NCBI GenBank assembly: GCA_013416395.1
Contig: JACCEP010000003.1
Coordinates: forward strand, 372,001-436,000
Reading direction: 5' to 3'
Length of the DNA stretch: 64,000 bases
DNA from: Alcaligenaceae bacterium
Lineage (GTDB): Bacteria > Pseudomonadota > Gammaproteobacteria > Burkholderiales > Burkholderiaceae_B
Numbering within the stretch: the first letter of the stretch is position 1; every line of letters begins with the position of its first letter. The translations under genes were made by a program, and so were the position numbers. Below, one piece after another: positions 47,367-55,381 of the stretch. The notes beneath the pieces are model-generated. The model searched no databases and was not told the origin of the DNA. It worked only from the letters and a program-made list of their open reading frames with translations.

Positions 47367-48416
47367 TTAAGCCTGCGGTGCGCACGCAAGCGCCGCCCGT
47401 TGCAGAGCGCTATGCACAAATAGCTTGGCGTTGAGCGGGTGGCCGGCTACGGCGCGCTGCTGATTCAACCATTTGGCCGTATCGGCCAGGTTGGCGCGGG
47501 AGGCCCGGTCGGCAATACGCACCGTCTGCTTGCTAATGGCCGGGTAGTATCGAACCGAGGCCTGCGACGCCGCCAGCAACAGATCAAGAAACAGCCGCTG
47601 CAGCGCGTCAATCCAGACCTCAGGCGAGGTTTTTTCGAGCTGATCGGCCAACGGCCCGATATCGGCGGTTGGCCCCGACATAACTGCCGCCATAAAATCT
47701 TGCAGCCAAGCCGGACAAGGGCTACCACCCGCCTCGGCCATGGCCTGCGCCAGCAGTGGCGCCCCTCCTGCCGCAGCCAGCCAATCAGAAGCCTGGTCAA
47801 CCCCCTGTTGTTTCAGCCAATTTAAACTCTCCTGCGGGCCCGGCACGGGCAGTGGTAAGCGTCGGCAGCGTGAAACCAGGGTTGGAAGCAGGCGGTCTGG
47901 GGCATCGGCCACCAGCAGAAACACGGTATGAGCCGGAGGCTCTTCGAGCACCTTTAACAGTGCATTAGCGGTAATCTGGTTCATGGCTCTGGCCGGGTAT
48001 ATAACTGCGACCCGCCATCCGCCGCGATGCGTGGCGGTATTAAACCACCCGCCTAGTGCTCGCAATTGATCAACACGGATTTCTTTAGAAGGTGCCTTTT
48101 TAGTGGCCCCCGTCTGCGCGCTTTCTGCGTCATTAAGACCCGCCCCCTCTTCAAAGGCCACGGCGTCGGGACGAATGCGACGCAGATCAGGGTGATTACC
48201 ATGCGCCAACCACTGGCAGGCCACACAATGACCACAGGCCAGGCCCTGCGTCGGCGACTCGCACAGCAAGCTACCCGCAGCAGCCAGCGCAAACTGCCGC
48301 TTGCCAATGCCAGGCAGCCCGTGAATCAGCCAGGCGTGGGCGAAACGCTCGCGCTGCGATAACCATTGTCGTGCAGGGGCTTCATGCCAGGGCAGAAAAG
48401 ACACAAGATCACTCAT
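47367..48416 (-). CDS. holB: DNA polymerase III subunit delta'
   Basis: HolB is the clamp-loader delta' subunit. The 349-residue protein has an AAA+ fold: LIHGLPGIGKRQFALA (Walker A region), the zinc-binding cysteines LLCESPTQGLACGHCVAC, and the SRC motif in LPTLVSRCRRLPLP. ATG 48416 gives MSDLVSFLPWHEAP, typical of the family. In ancestral order tmk precedes it directly, with the ATG overlapping the tmk stop; here a 3.7-kb island separates them, so holB now needs another promoter. Confidence 0.94.
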   Translation of the reverse strand: MSDLVSFLPWHEAPARQWLSQRERFAHAWLIHGLPGIGKRQFALAAAGSLLCESPTQGLACGHCVACQWLAHGNHPDLRRIRPDAVAFEEGAGLNDAESAQTGATKKAPSKEIRVDQLRALGGWFNTATHRGGWRVAVIYPARAMNQITANALLKVLEEPPAHTVFLLVADAPDRLLPTLVSRCRRLPLPVPGPQESLNWLKQQGVDQASDWLAAAGGAPLLAQAMAEAGGSPCPAWLQDFMAAVMSGPTADIGPLADQLEKTSPEVWIDALQRLFLDLLLAASQASVRYYPAISKQTVRIADRASRANLADTAKWLNQQRAVAGHPLNAKLFVHSALQRAALACAPQA

Positions 48417-48430
48417 GGTGTATCGCCTTC
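48391..48430. repeat. Left direct repeat of the tmk-holB island (holB side)
   Basis: 40-bp repeat matching 52126-52165 at 35 of 40 positions. On the minus strand it reads the end of tmk (GAAGGCGATACACC) directly into the first codons of holB (ATGAGTGATCTTGTG). This copy has the functional holB start. Confidence 0.9.
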
Positions 48431-48746
48431 TTGCACGAATCGACCGACAAGCCAGGACACATAGTTGCATTCACCCGCGCCATGCTTTTGTTTAGCTTTC
48501 AATGTAAACCACTGAGAACTTAAATTGGTGAGTGTGGATAGATTAGCAAGAACTCTACTCAACAAAGAGCTCTTCACTTCAAATTTCATTATGCCTACGC
48601 ACATATTCACAGCTAATCGCCTGAAAAACACAAACCCTAAACTGGACCGCCGAAGCTTCTTGGGCATTGTAAACGTAATGAAACCCGTTCTCTGGCCAAT
48701 AGCGACTTGATGCAGCCGCCTCTATGTAAACCGCATGAAAGAGTCA

Positions 48747-48923
48747 TCAATTGGCCAACATGCATGCTTTATGCTGACGATCACTAAGCGACCGCTCGAC
48801 TATGTCTGCGAAAAATGCGCCAATCGCCTCACGAGGTGGCAACATATCGCAATGCTGGGTTCGCTGTGCAACACTGCAATTGACATAGTGCCCGAGTGCT
48901 CCTTGATAAAGCGCGCACTTTTC
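48747..48923 (-). pseudogene. TetR/AcrR-family regulator remnant
   Basis: The minus-strand translation contains ALYQGALGHYVN and, further on, LPPREAIGAFFADIVERSL followed by ACMLAN, the pattern of the TetR C-terminal region just after the DNA-binding domain (family: PPREAIxAFFxxIVERSL ... GCLLVN). The helix-turn-helix part is missing at the start, where yghU begins on the other strand, and a stop follows ACMLAN. It is a truncated fragment at both ends. Confidence 0.6.
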
Positions 48924-48982
48924 CCATCCGACTATCCTCCTGTCGCTTGAGGCAGGCACAGGCATTTATGGAGAATGAAAGC

Positions 48983-49846
48983 ATGACGGATTCCACCGAA
49001 TACACACCACCAAGCGTCTGGACCTGGAACAAACCCAACGGGGGCACCTTTGCGAGCGTCAATCGGCCGATCGCAGGGCCTACCCACGACAAGGCGCTGC
49101 CAGTCGGACGCCACCCGCTGCAGCTCTATTCGCTCGCCACGCCCAACGGCCAGAAAGTCACGATCATGCTGGAAGAGCTGCTGGCTCTCGGGCACACGGG
49201 TGCCGAATACGACGCGTGGCTTATCCGTATCCGCGACGGTGACCAGTTCGGCAGCGGCTTTGTCGACGTTAACCCAAATTCCAAGATCCCCGCCTTAATG
49301 GACCACTCGGGCCCAGAACCTGTGCGGGTGTTCGAGTCCGGTGCCATTCTCGTCTATCTTGCCGAGAAATTTGGCGCCCTGATACCGACGGCGCACCCCG
49401 GGCGCGCCGAATGCCTGTCCTGGCTGTTCTGGCAGATGGGCAGCGCACCTTATCTGGGCGGCGGCTTCGGCCACTTCTATACCTATGCGCCAGTCAAGAT
49501 CGAATACGCTATCGATCGATATGCGATGGAGGTCAAGCGCCAGCTCGACGTGTTGGATCGCCGCTTGGCCGAAAGCGAGTACCTGGGCGGTAGCGACTAC
49601 ACCATAGCAGACATCGCGGTATTTCCCTGGTACGGGGGTTTGGCCAAAGGCTGGCAATACGGCGCGGCCGAATTTCTATCGGTACAGGACTACACGAACG
49701 TACAGCGATGGGCCGACACGATTCTGGCGCGACCCGCAGTGGCCCGCGGGCGCATGGTCAACCGCGTATCCGGCGATCCTGCCAAGCAGTTGCACGAGCG
49801 CCATGACGCCAACGACTTCGACACAAAAACACAAGACAAACTTTAG
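48983..49846 (+). CDS. yghU: Glutathione-dependent disulfide-bond oxidoreductase YghU
   Basis: YghU is a Nu-class glutathione transferase with disulfide reductase activity. The 287-residue protein closely follows E. coli YghU: VWTWNKPNGGTFASVNRP, PVGRHPLQLYSLATPNGQKV, NPNSKIPALMDH, FESGAILVYLAEKFGALIP, and a C-terminus ending QLHERHDANDFDTKTQDKL. ATG 48983 (MTDSTEYTPPSVW) with GGAG upstream matches the family better than ATG 48968. It is the second YfcG/YghU-type enzyme in the window. Confidence 0.95.
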   Translation: MTDSTEYTPPSVWTWNKPNGGTFASVNRPIAGPTHDKALPVGRHPLQLYSLATPNGQKVTIMLEELLALGHTGAEYDAWLIRIRDGDQFGSGFVDVNPNSKIPALMDHSGPEPVRVFESGAILVYLAEKFGALIPTAHPGRAECLSWLFWQMGSAPYLGGGFGHFYTYAPVKIEYAIDRYAMEVKRQLDVLDRRLAESEYLGGSDYTIADIAVFPWYGGLAKGWQYGAAEFLSVQDYTNVQRWADTILARPAVARGRMVNRVSGDPAKQLHERHDANDFDTKTQDKL

Positions 49847-49856
49847 AATGTCAGTC

Positions 49857-49910
49857 ATGAACATCAGCAGCAAACGTATCCTGATCACGGCAGGGGTCCA
49901 TCGAAGATAG
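49857..49910 (+). pseudogene. Short-chain dehydrogenase N-terminal remnant
   Basis: Codons 1-13 read MNISSKRILITAG, the start of an SDR Rossmann fold (family: MNIxGKxILITGG). The frame then ends after four more codons at TAG 49908. The remaining gene is absent. It lies 10 bases after yghU. Confidence 0.5.
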
Positions 49911-49923
49911 GTGGAGTTCTGCC

Positions 49924-51045
49924 ATGACAAGCTGCGTAACCGTACCCGTAAACATTCACCCACCGAGAAGGCACATGCAGGTTTCAGAGTTACCGGCACC
50001 TGATCAGACAATAAGTCGTTCTCTGGCGCAGGCGCTGCTGGCCAGTAAATCCGACTATACCGGCTGTCGTTTGGAGGTAATGCCCGACAAAGGTCTGGCT
50101 CACCAGCATGTGCGCATCGTTGGTACGGGTGTGATCGCACGCATCCCCAAGCAAAGCCAGTTGAGCCTCTGCGCACAGGACAACCTGCGCTACCAAGCGG
50201 CCGCATTCAGACGCGCTTCGCGCGGCGGCCATGCGCCAAAGCTGATCGATATTCTGCTGCCAAGCCCATCGCTACCGCGCGGGGCGTTGCTGGTCGAGGA
50301 AATTATCGGAACCACGCCTTGCCTGCCCGCCGATCTCGGTGCCATTAGCCGCGCCATGGCCAGTTTTCATGCCCTGCCGCTGCCTATTGAGGCCCAACGT
50401 GCGCCACTACGGCACTCAATCGATCCTTTGAAGGATATGCTCGATGAAATCAGTCAGCAGGCGGCATTTCTGGATCAGGCGTGCCTCTCACCCACCAGTC
50501 TTAGGGAAATACGTCAGGGGCTAAAAAACCTGGCGCAGCGATGCGATGCGCGTGCCCGGCCACCCAGGCGTCTGATTTCGTTTGACACGCATCCCGGTAA
50601 CTTTCTAATGACACCCAACCATCTAGCCATTCTGGTGGATCTGGAAAAGGCACGCTATAGCTATCCCTCGTTTGATCTCGCACACGCCACGCTATATACG
50701 TCGACAACCTGGGATACCGAGACCTATGCCGAACTGACCCATGAGCACGTACTATCGGCCTACACCGCCTGGGAAGACGCCATGGATGCCGCCACGGCTC
50801 AGGCCACGCGCGGCTGGCATGGCCCCCTGCGTCTGGCTATGTGGCTGTGGTCTATTACCTGGTGCGCCAAATGGCGCCTGCTCTCGCAGCGCAAATCCGC
50901 CGAGTCAGCCACCGAAGACTGGTCTTATGAACTGAGCTCAGAATCCTTAATCAGCCATGTACGCGGACGCGTCGATCACTATCTCAGTGCAGAAATCGTG
51001 CACCAGGTATGGGCTGAATGCCAGACGCTGGAGCGGGAATTATGA
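49924..51045 (+). CDS. Aminoglycoside-phosphotransferase-fold protein
   Basis: This 373-residue protein belongs to the APH/choline-kinase-like superfamily. It has the N-lobe (GVIARIPKQSQL), the catalytic loop region LISFDTHPGNFLMTPN and the metal Asp in LAILVDLEKARYSYPSFDLAH. The catalytic loop has SFD in place of the usual HGD, with the Asp and Asn kept. The substrate is unknown; resistance is not implied. ATG 49924 has GGAG seven bases upstream; ATG 49975 is an alternative. It is encoded in the tmk-holB island. Confidence 0.8.
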   Translation: MTSCVTVPVNIHPPRRHMQVSELPAPDQTISRSLAQALLASKSDYTGCRLEVMPDKGLAHQHVRIVGTGVIARIPKQSQLSLCAQDNLRYQAAAFRRASRGGHAPKLIDILLPSPSLPRGALLVEEIIGTTPCLPADLGAISRAMASFHALPLPIEAQRAPLRHSIDPLKDMLDEISQQAAFLDQACLSPTSLREIRQGLKNLAQRCDARARPPRRLISFDTHPGNFLMTPNHLAILVDLEKARYSYPSFDLAHATLYTSTTWDTETYAELTHEHVLSAYTAWEDAMDAATAQATRGWHGPLRLAMWLWSITWCAKWRLLSQRKSAESATEDWSYELSSESLISHVRGRVDHYLSAEIVHQVWAECQTLEREL

Positions 51046-51169
51046 AATGCTAAACACTACCAAGTCAGACTATTCCACCTATCCTGGTAACTCATAGCCG
51101 TGCAGACGTGCTTGATACGAACCTGTTGATCGAGCGGTAGAAACACGTCTTCCCTGAAACTCTGGACCT

Positions 51170-51838
51170 TCAACGGGAACCACCACTCGATCGTCTTCGC
51201 CGCCAGTGCGCCACAATGAACCAGCCTACCAGCAGACAGAGCGATATCACCAACGACACCCACAGGGGCAGCGCCATCACGCGGTCCCCCGCCGAGGCAA
51301 GCAAGATGGTCAATGGCAAAATGCCCAGACCCGTGGTCCAGAGAAAGGTCCACCATGACACCTCAGTGAGCGCAGCAGCATAATTGATCAGATTAAAGGC
51401 AATCATCGGAATAAAGCGACTCAGGAGTAAGGCAACAGCTCCCTTATCACGTGACCAATGCTCCAACACCTGTTGGTGTCGGATAGACACAAAACGTCTA
51501 ATAAAGGGTCGCCCCAACGAACGCACCACCCAAAACGCCAGGGATGCACCAATCATGGCACCCGCCCACGTTACGACCGTACCCCAAAGGGGGCCGTAAA
51601 CCATGCCATTAGCGAGTGCAATGACCTCAGCGGGGAACGGCAAAAATGAATGCACGGCCATCAGTGCCATAGAGGCCAGAACACCCCATACTCCCCATGA
51701 CCTGATCAGCGACACCGCCGTATCCACTGAGCCGTCAAACACCGCCAGAGGCTCACCAGACTGCACGCCCCAGAAAAAAACGCCTCCGATTGCCGACAGG
51801 ACGATCAACACACCTACGAAAATTGTAAGCAGCCTCAT
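51170..51838 (-). CDS. TVP38/TMEM64-family membrane protein (DedA/VTT fold)
   Basis: This 222-residue protein has about five hydrophobic segments and the VTT/SNARE-associated domain pattern: FLPFPAEVIALANGMVYGPLWG, GAMIGASLAFWVVRSLGRPF and LLSRFIPMIAFNLINYAAAL. It ends in a basic tail (HWRRRRSSGGSR). The family is linked to lipid scrambling or transport in membranes; its precise role here is unknown. It faces the APH-fold gene within the island. Confidence 0.88.
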   Translation of the reverse strand: MRLLTIFVGVLIVLSAIGGVFFWGVQSGEPLAVFDGSVDTAVSLIRSWGVWGVLASMALMAVHSFLPFPAEVIALANGMVYGPLWGTVVTWAGAMIGASLAFWVVRSLGRPFIRRFVSIRHQQVLEHWSRDKGAVALLLSRFIPMIAFNLINYAAALTEVSWWTFLWTTGLGILPLTILLASAGDRVMALPLWVSLVISLCLLVGWFIVAHWRRRRSSGGSR

Positions 51839-52125
51839 CTAATGTCCCTGCGTACTGTAACAAGTGGCGCGTCCACGTAAGCAGCCTATCCAGTCAGCTT
51901 TATTTCTTTCAACTTAAAAGAAGGATGGTTCGATCTTACGCCTTAGTGAGTGCAGTTTCCGCCCTCTGATGATGAAGGCCCTAAAGAGGCGTTACCCCTC
52001 AAAGGCGGGTTTTTCCTCGCTGGCTTCGAGGACGCCGCTACGCTGACTGTGTAACGTGAAGATTGCTGCGGCATCTGAGCGCAATGCAGTTTTAACTATT
52101 TCGTGCCGAGAACCGATCGATGAAG
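51839..52125. other. Right flank of the island, no clear gene
   Basis: These 287 bases separate the TVP38 gene from the right repeat. A minus-strand stretch at about 52003-52110 reads protein-like (RHEIVKTALRSDAAAIF, ending EEKPAFEG then TAA) but I do not recognise it. It may be another gene remnant. Confidence 0.4.
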
Positions 52126-52165
52126 GGCAGAAATAGCACAAGCTCACTCAGGGTGTATCGCCTTC
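52126..52165. repeat. Right direct repeat of the tmk-holB island (tmk side)
   Basis: This copy contains the real tmk stop and, after it, a decayed holB start: CTG replaces ATG and translation would read LSELVLFLPF before diverging, compared with MSDLVSFLPW in the intact gene. Confidence 0.9.
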
Positions 52166-52807
52166 AATGTCGCGATCATAACGGCTTATGAGCGCATCAA
52201 CCTCTGCAGCGAGGCGCGACCTAACCACTTCGATAGGAAGCGTCGAATCAACCAGATGAAAACGATGCGGCTGCTGCTGCACACGTTGATGATAAGCTTG
52301 ACGCGTGCGCTGGAAGAAGGCTTCGCCTTCCTGCTCAAACCGATCAAGCTGGCGGCTGCGTGCAAGGCGTTCGCGGGCAACCTCAAGGGGCACATCAAAC
52401 AGCCAGGTACGGTCGGGCTGAATACCTGGTATGGCCCATTGCTCAAGCGCATGAACAGCAGACTCACCCAACTGCCGCCCCCCCCCCTGATAAGCATAAC
52501 TGGCGTCGGTAAAACGGTCGCAAACTACCCATTGCCCGGCTTCGAGTGCCGGCAAGATGACTGAATTTACATGCTCGCAGCGAGCCGCAAACATAAGCAG
52601 GGTTTCTGTTTTCAGATGCATGCTGGTTTCCAGCAGTATCTGGCGCAACTGCTCGCCTAGCGGAGTACCGCCTGGCTCGCGGGTGCAGAGCACGGGCAAG
52701 CCTCTGGCCTTTAATTGATCTACGAGCCAGGGCACATGAGTGCTTTTACCGGCCCCATCCAGGCCTTCGAGGGAAATAAAACAGCCTCGCGGGGTGTGCG
52801 TAGTCAT
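52148..52807 (-). CDS. tmk: Thymidylate kinase
   Basis: Tmk phosphorylates dTMP to dTDP for DNA synthesis. The 219-residue protein has the P-loop SLEGLDGAGKSTHVPWL, CTREPGGTPLGE and the DR(Y/F) motif CDRFTDASYAYQGGGRQL. Its start overlaps the mltG stop by one base. The C-terminus IEGDTP ends in the repeat that also lies at the holB start. Confidence 0.97.
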   Translation of the reverse strand: MTTHTPRGCFISLEGLDGAGKSTHVPWLVDQLKARGLPVLCTREPGGTPLGEQLRQILLETSMHLKTETLLMFAARCEHVNSVILPALEAGQWVVCDRFTDASYAYQGGGRQLGESAVHALEQWAIPGIQPDRTWLFDVPLEVARERLARSRQLDRFEQEGEAFFQRTRQAYHQRVQQQPHRFHLVDSTLPIEVVRSRLAAEVDALISRYDRDIEGDTP

Positions 52808-53814
52808 TATTTTTGTCCAAGAATGTACTTGGCAACAGCACGGTTGTGCGAGGCTAGATTGCTTGAAAACTCGCTGGTGCCGTCACCTCGTGACACAAAA
52901 TACAGAAAATTGTGGGATTCAGGGTGAAGCACGGCGGCCAGCGCCGCGCGCCCGGGGCTGGCAATAGGCGTTGGCGGCAAACCGGCACGCGTATAGGTGT
53001 TCCAGGGGGTATCCGTAGTAAGGTCTTTTTTGCGAATACGGCCCTGGTAGGCATCGCCCATGCCGTAGATGACAGTGGGGTCAGTTTGCAGCGGCATGCC
53101 CAGCCGCAAACGGTTGATGAATACCCCGGCAACGCGCCGGCGATCTTGCTCGTGCCCGGTTTCTTTCTCCACAATCGAAGCCAGCACTAGTGCCTCATAC
53201 GGGGAAGTGAGCGGCAGCTTGGGATCGCGCTCGGCCCACAGGGTTGTTAGCATGGTTTCCTGAGCCTCGTAGGCCCGGCGCAGTATTTCAAAGTCAGACG
53301 AGCCCGGAACAAACACATACGTGTCAGGGTAAAACAGCCCCTCGGGTGCCTGCTGCTCGGCGCCCAGTTGCTTAAGCAATTGCTGATCAGTGACGCCTTC
53401 AAGGGTTTGCTTGACTTGAGGAGCCTCACGCAACGCCTGCCGTATACGCTGGTATGTCCAGCCTTCAACCAGGGTGAGCCTGGCCTGCGTCATGTCGCCG
53501 TTAACCATGCGTTCGAGCAGGCGGCGCGGTGAATCACCATGCAAGGCTTCATAGGCGCCAGCCTGAATTTGCTTGTCGAGGCCGCTGAGGCGCGCTAGCA
53601 GCACGAAACCTTCTTCATTGACATCAATACCCGATTTGAGCATAAGCCTGGCAACGGCGCGAGGACTGGCACCCGGAGCAACAATGTAGTCAATGCGCTC
53701 TTGTTGCATGGTAACGGGGCTTGTTGACCAGTACCAGGCTGCAGCACTGACCGCTGCAGCAAGTAACGCCAGCAGAAGCAGCGGGTAGAGAATCAGATTT
53801 TTGATTTGTTTCAT
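52807..53814 (-). CDS. mltG: Endolytic transglycosylase MltG (YceG)
   Basis: MltG cleaves nascent peptidoglycan strands at the inner membrane. The 335-residue protein has one N-terminal membrane helix (NLILYPLLLLALLAAAVSA), a LysM-like region (IVAPGASPRAVARLML) and the YceG catalytic segment with Glu in VLASIVEKETGHEQDRRRV followed by GMPLQTDPTVIYG. It is the first gene of the mltG-tmk unit. Confidence 0.95.
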   Translation of the reverse strand: MKQIKNLILYPLLLLALLAAAVSAAAWYWSTSPVTMQQERIDYIVAPGASPRAVARLMLKSGIDVNEEGFVLLARLSGLDKQIQAGAYEALHGDSPRRLLERMVNGDMTQARLTLVEGWTYQRIRQALREAPQVKQTLEGVTDQQLLKQLGAEQQAPEGLFYPDTYVFVPGSSDFEILRRAYEAQETMLTTLWAERDPKLPLTSPYEALVLASIVEKETGHEQDRRRVAGVFINRLRLGMPLQTDPTVIYGMGDAYQGRIRKKDLTTDTPWNTYTRAGLPPTPIASPGRAALAAVLHPESHNFLYFVSRGDGTSEFSSNLASHNRAVAKYILGQK

Positions 53815-53957
53815 GAATAATTAAGTTTAGCGTAGTCGCTGCGCCGGGCGACAGGCAAAAAGCAGCCCGAGATAACATGGGCAAGGCCGGCAAGGTTTGC
53901 CGAAGCCCGTTATCATAATCGTTGAGCCTTTCTCTGTCTTGGATTATCAATAGCATC

Positions 53958-55079
53958 ATGGACACTACCCCCCCCTTTTTCGTTCCCCTTCCCGAGCTTG
54001 CAGTCATTGAAGCCGTTGGCGCCGACGCGGTTTCATTTTTGCATGGGCAGCTTACACAAGATGTCGAAGGCCTGCCTGATACCCAAGCCAGGCTTGCCGG
54101 TTACTGCACCGCCAAGGGCCGGCTGCTGGCCTCTATGGTCATCTGGAAAGACACCCGCGACGAGGCACCCGTATTACGTGCACTCGTCAGGCGCGACCTC
54201 GCCGACACCCTGGTAAAAAGGCTGACCATGTTTGTGTTGCGCGCAAAGGTAAAGTTAAGCATCACTGAACTCGCCGTCCATGGGCATGCCCCACAAGGCC
54301 TGAGCTTGCCGGCTGTCAACGCCAGTGCAGCGACGCAATCGTCTGACGAGACTGAAGTTATGCAAATCGCTGCACACACACTGGCACCGCATGCCTCCGA
54401 TGCTCAGACAGCTTCTTCAGTAACCGTTTCTGCCCTGCAAGATGCCTTTCCGGGCGACACGAGCATGCCCGACGACGCTGCACCGTGGACACTGGTGCGG
54501 CATGCCACTACTACCTGGATCGCCGCTCCCGCTAAGAAGCACAGCCCAACACGTTGGTGGCTAGTTTCAGAACAGGCCAGCGACAAAGCAGAACCTAAGC
54601 TGGCCCAATCTGCAGGCTTGGCTATCGCCTCCGGTGCTGACCAAGCCTGGCAGGCGGCAGACATCACTGCTGGGTTGCCCTGGGTGCAAGCCAGTACACA
54701 AGACATGTTCATCCCCCAAACGCTTAATTTTGACCTGATCGAGGGGGTTAACTTCACCAAAGGGTGCTACCCCGGCCAAGAAGTGGTTGCACGCGCGCAT
54801 TACCGCGGCACCGTAAAGCGCCGCATGGCCTGCGGCGTATTGCCAGTGCCTCAAGGCCTGGAGCTTGCCAGTTTGCCCGGTACCGACACCTTCAATGCCA
54901 CATCACCCGGCAACCCCTGCGGCCGCATCATTAATGCAGCCCAGACCGACGGTTTGCTGTATGTGTTGATGGAAGTCCAACTCGCTGACCTGGGCCAGGC
55001 CGATTTCAGGCTGGGAACCGCTGATGGCCCCAGTATCCGTGAGCACGCCTTGCCATACCAGCTTGCAGCGATCGCTTAG
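53958..55079 (+). CDS. ygfZ: Folate-binding protein YgfZ (GcvT-like iron-sulfur repair factor)
   Basis: YgfZ uses tetrahydrofolate to support iron-sulfur enzymes such as MiaB. The 373-residue protein has a GcvT-like N-terminus (AVGADAVSFLHGQLTQDV, GYCTAKGRLLASMVIW) and the diagnostic KGCYPGQEVVARAHYRG motif. ATG 53958 was chosen for family fit. It is divergent from mltG, a conserved neighbourhood. Confidence 0.93.
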   Translation: MDTTPPFFVPLPELAVIEAVGADAVSFLHGQLTQDVEGLPDTQARLAGYCTAKGRLLASMVIWKDTRDEAPVLRALVRRDLADTLVKRLTMFVLRAKVKLSITELAVHGHAPQGLSLPAVNASAATQSSDETEVMQIAAHTLAPHASDAQTASSVTVSALQDAFPGDTSMPDDAAPWTLVRHATTTWIAAPAKKHSPTRWWLVSEQASDKAEPKLAQSAGLAIASGADQAWQAADITAGLPWVQASTQDMFIPQTLNFDLIEGVNFTKGCYPGQEVVARAHYRGTVKRRMACGVLPVPQGLELASLPGTDTFNATSPGNPCGRIINAAQTDGLLYVLMEVQLADLGQADFRLGTADGPSIREHALPYQLAAIA

Positions 55080-55381
55080 CGCACATCGCCAGCCCCCAAC
55101 GGTTACAAGCTGGGGCGGCTGATCGCCCCAGTGCTCATAAACAACATCTACTGTACGGGCAAACTGCAAACGTTTAGAGCACGCTCCAAGGCCGCAGCCT
55201 CGGTGCGATAAGCGCTGTGAGCCGCCAAAGCGCACGTCAGTCGCTAACGTTTGCCCTGCCGCGTAAACTTGCAGTGAGCCCCGTTTGCAGGGCCTTATAT
55301 ACAACAAACAGCCAGTCACGGGCTCGACCGGTCAGGCTAACCTTAGCGAGGCTGCTTCAATCGAGCCCAGGCTGGCGCGGC
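55080..55381. other. Intergenic region between convergent ygfZ and mmsB
   Basis: No gene is supported. The first 50 bases contain G/C blocks (AGCCCCC, TGGGGC, GCCCC) that could form a weak terminator stem, without a clear T-run. Confidence 0.5.

Larger units (their letters stand above)
48431..52125. mobile_element. 3.7-kb island inserted at the tmk-holB junction
   Basis: The island is flanked by 40-bp imperfect direct repeats that each contain the tmk-holB junction. It holds a TetR-type remnant, yghU, an SDR-type remnant, an APH-fold gene and a TVP38-family gene, and no transposase or integrase. The mechanism of insertion is unknown. Confidence 0.7.

Noticed and set aside
48413-48667. 84-codon minus-strand frame ending EGDTP
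   Set aside because: Only the last residues match, because the direct repeat contains the end of tmk; the rest has no recognisable protein.
49924-51045. Calling the APH-fold gene an antibiotic-resistance gene
   Set aside because: Only the superfamily fold is visible; many members phosphorylate metabolites and the catalytic loop is atypical.
51925-51950. tRNA-like GGTTCGA motif
   Set aside because: No flanking cloverleaf stems or CCA end can be formed around it.
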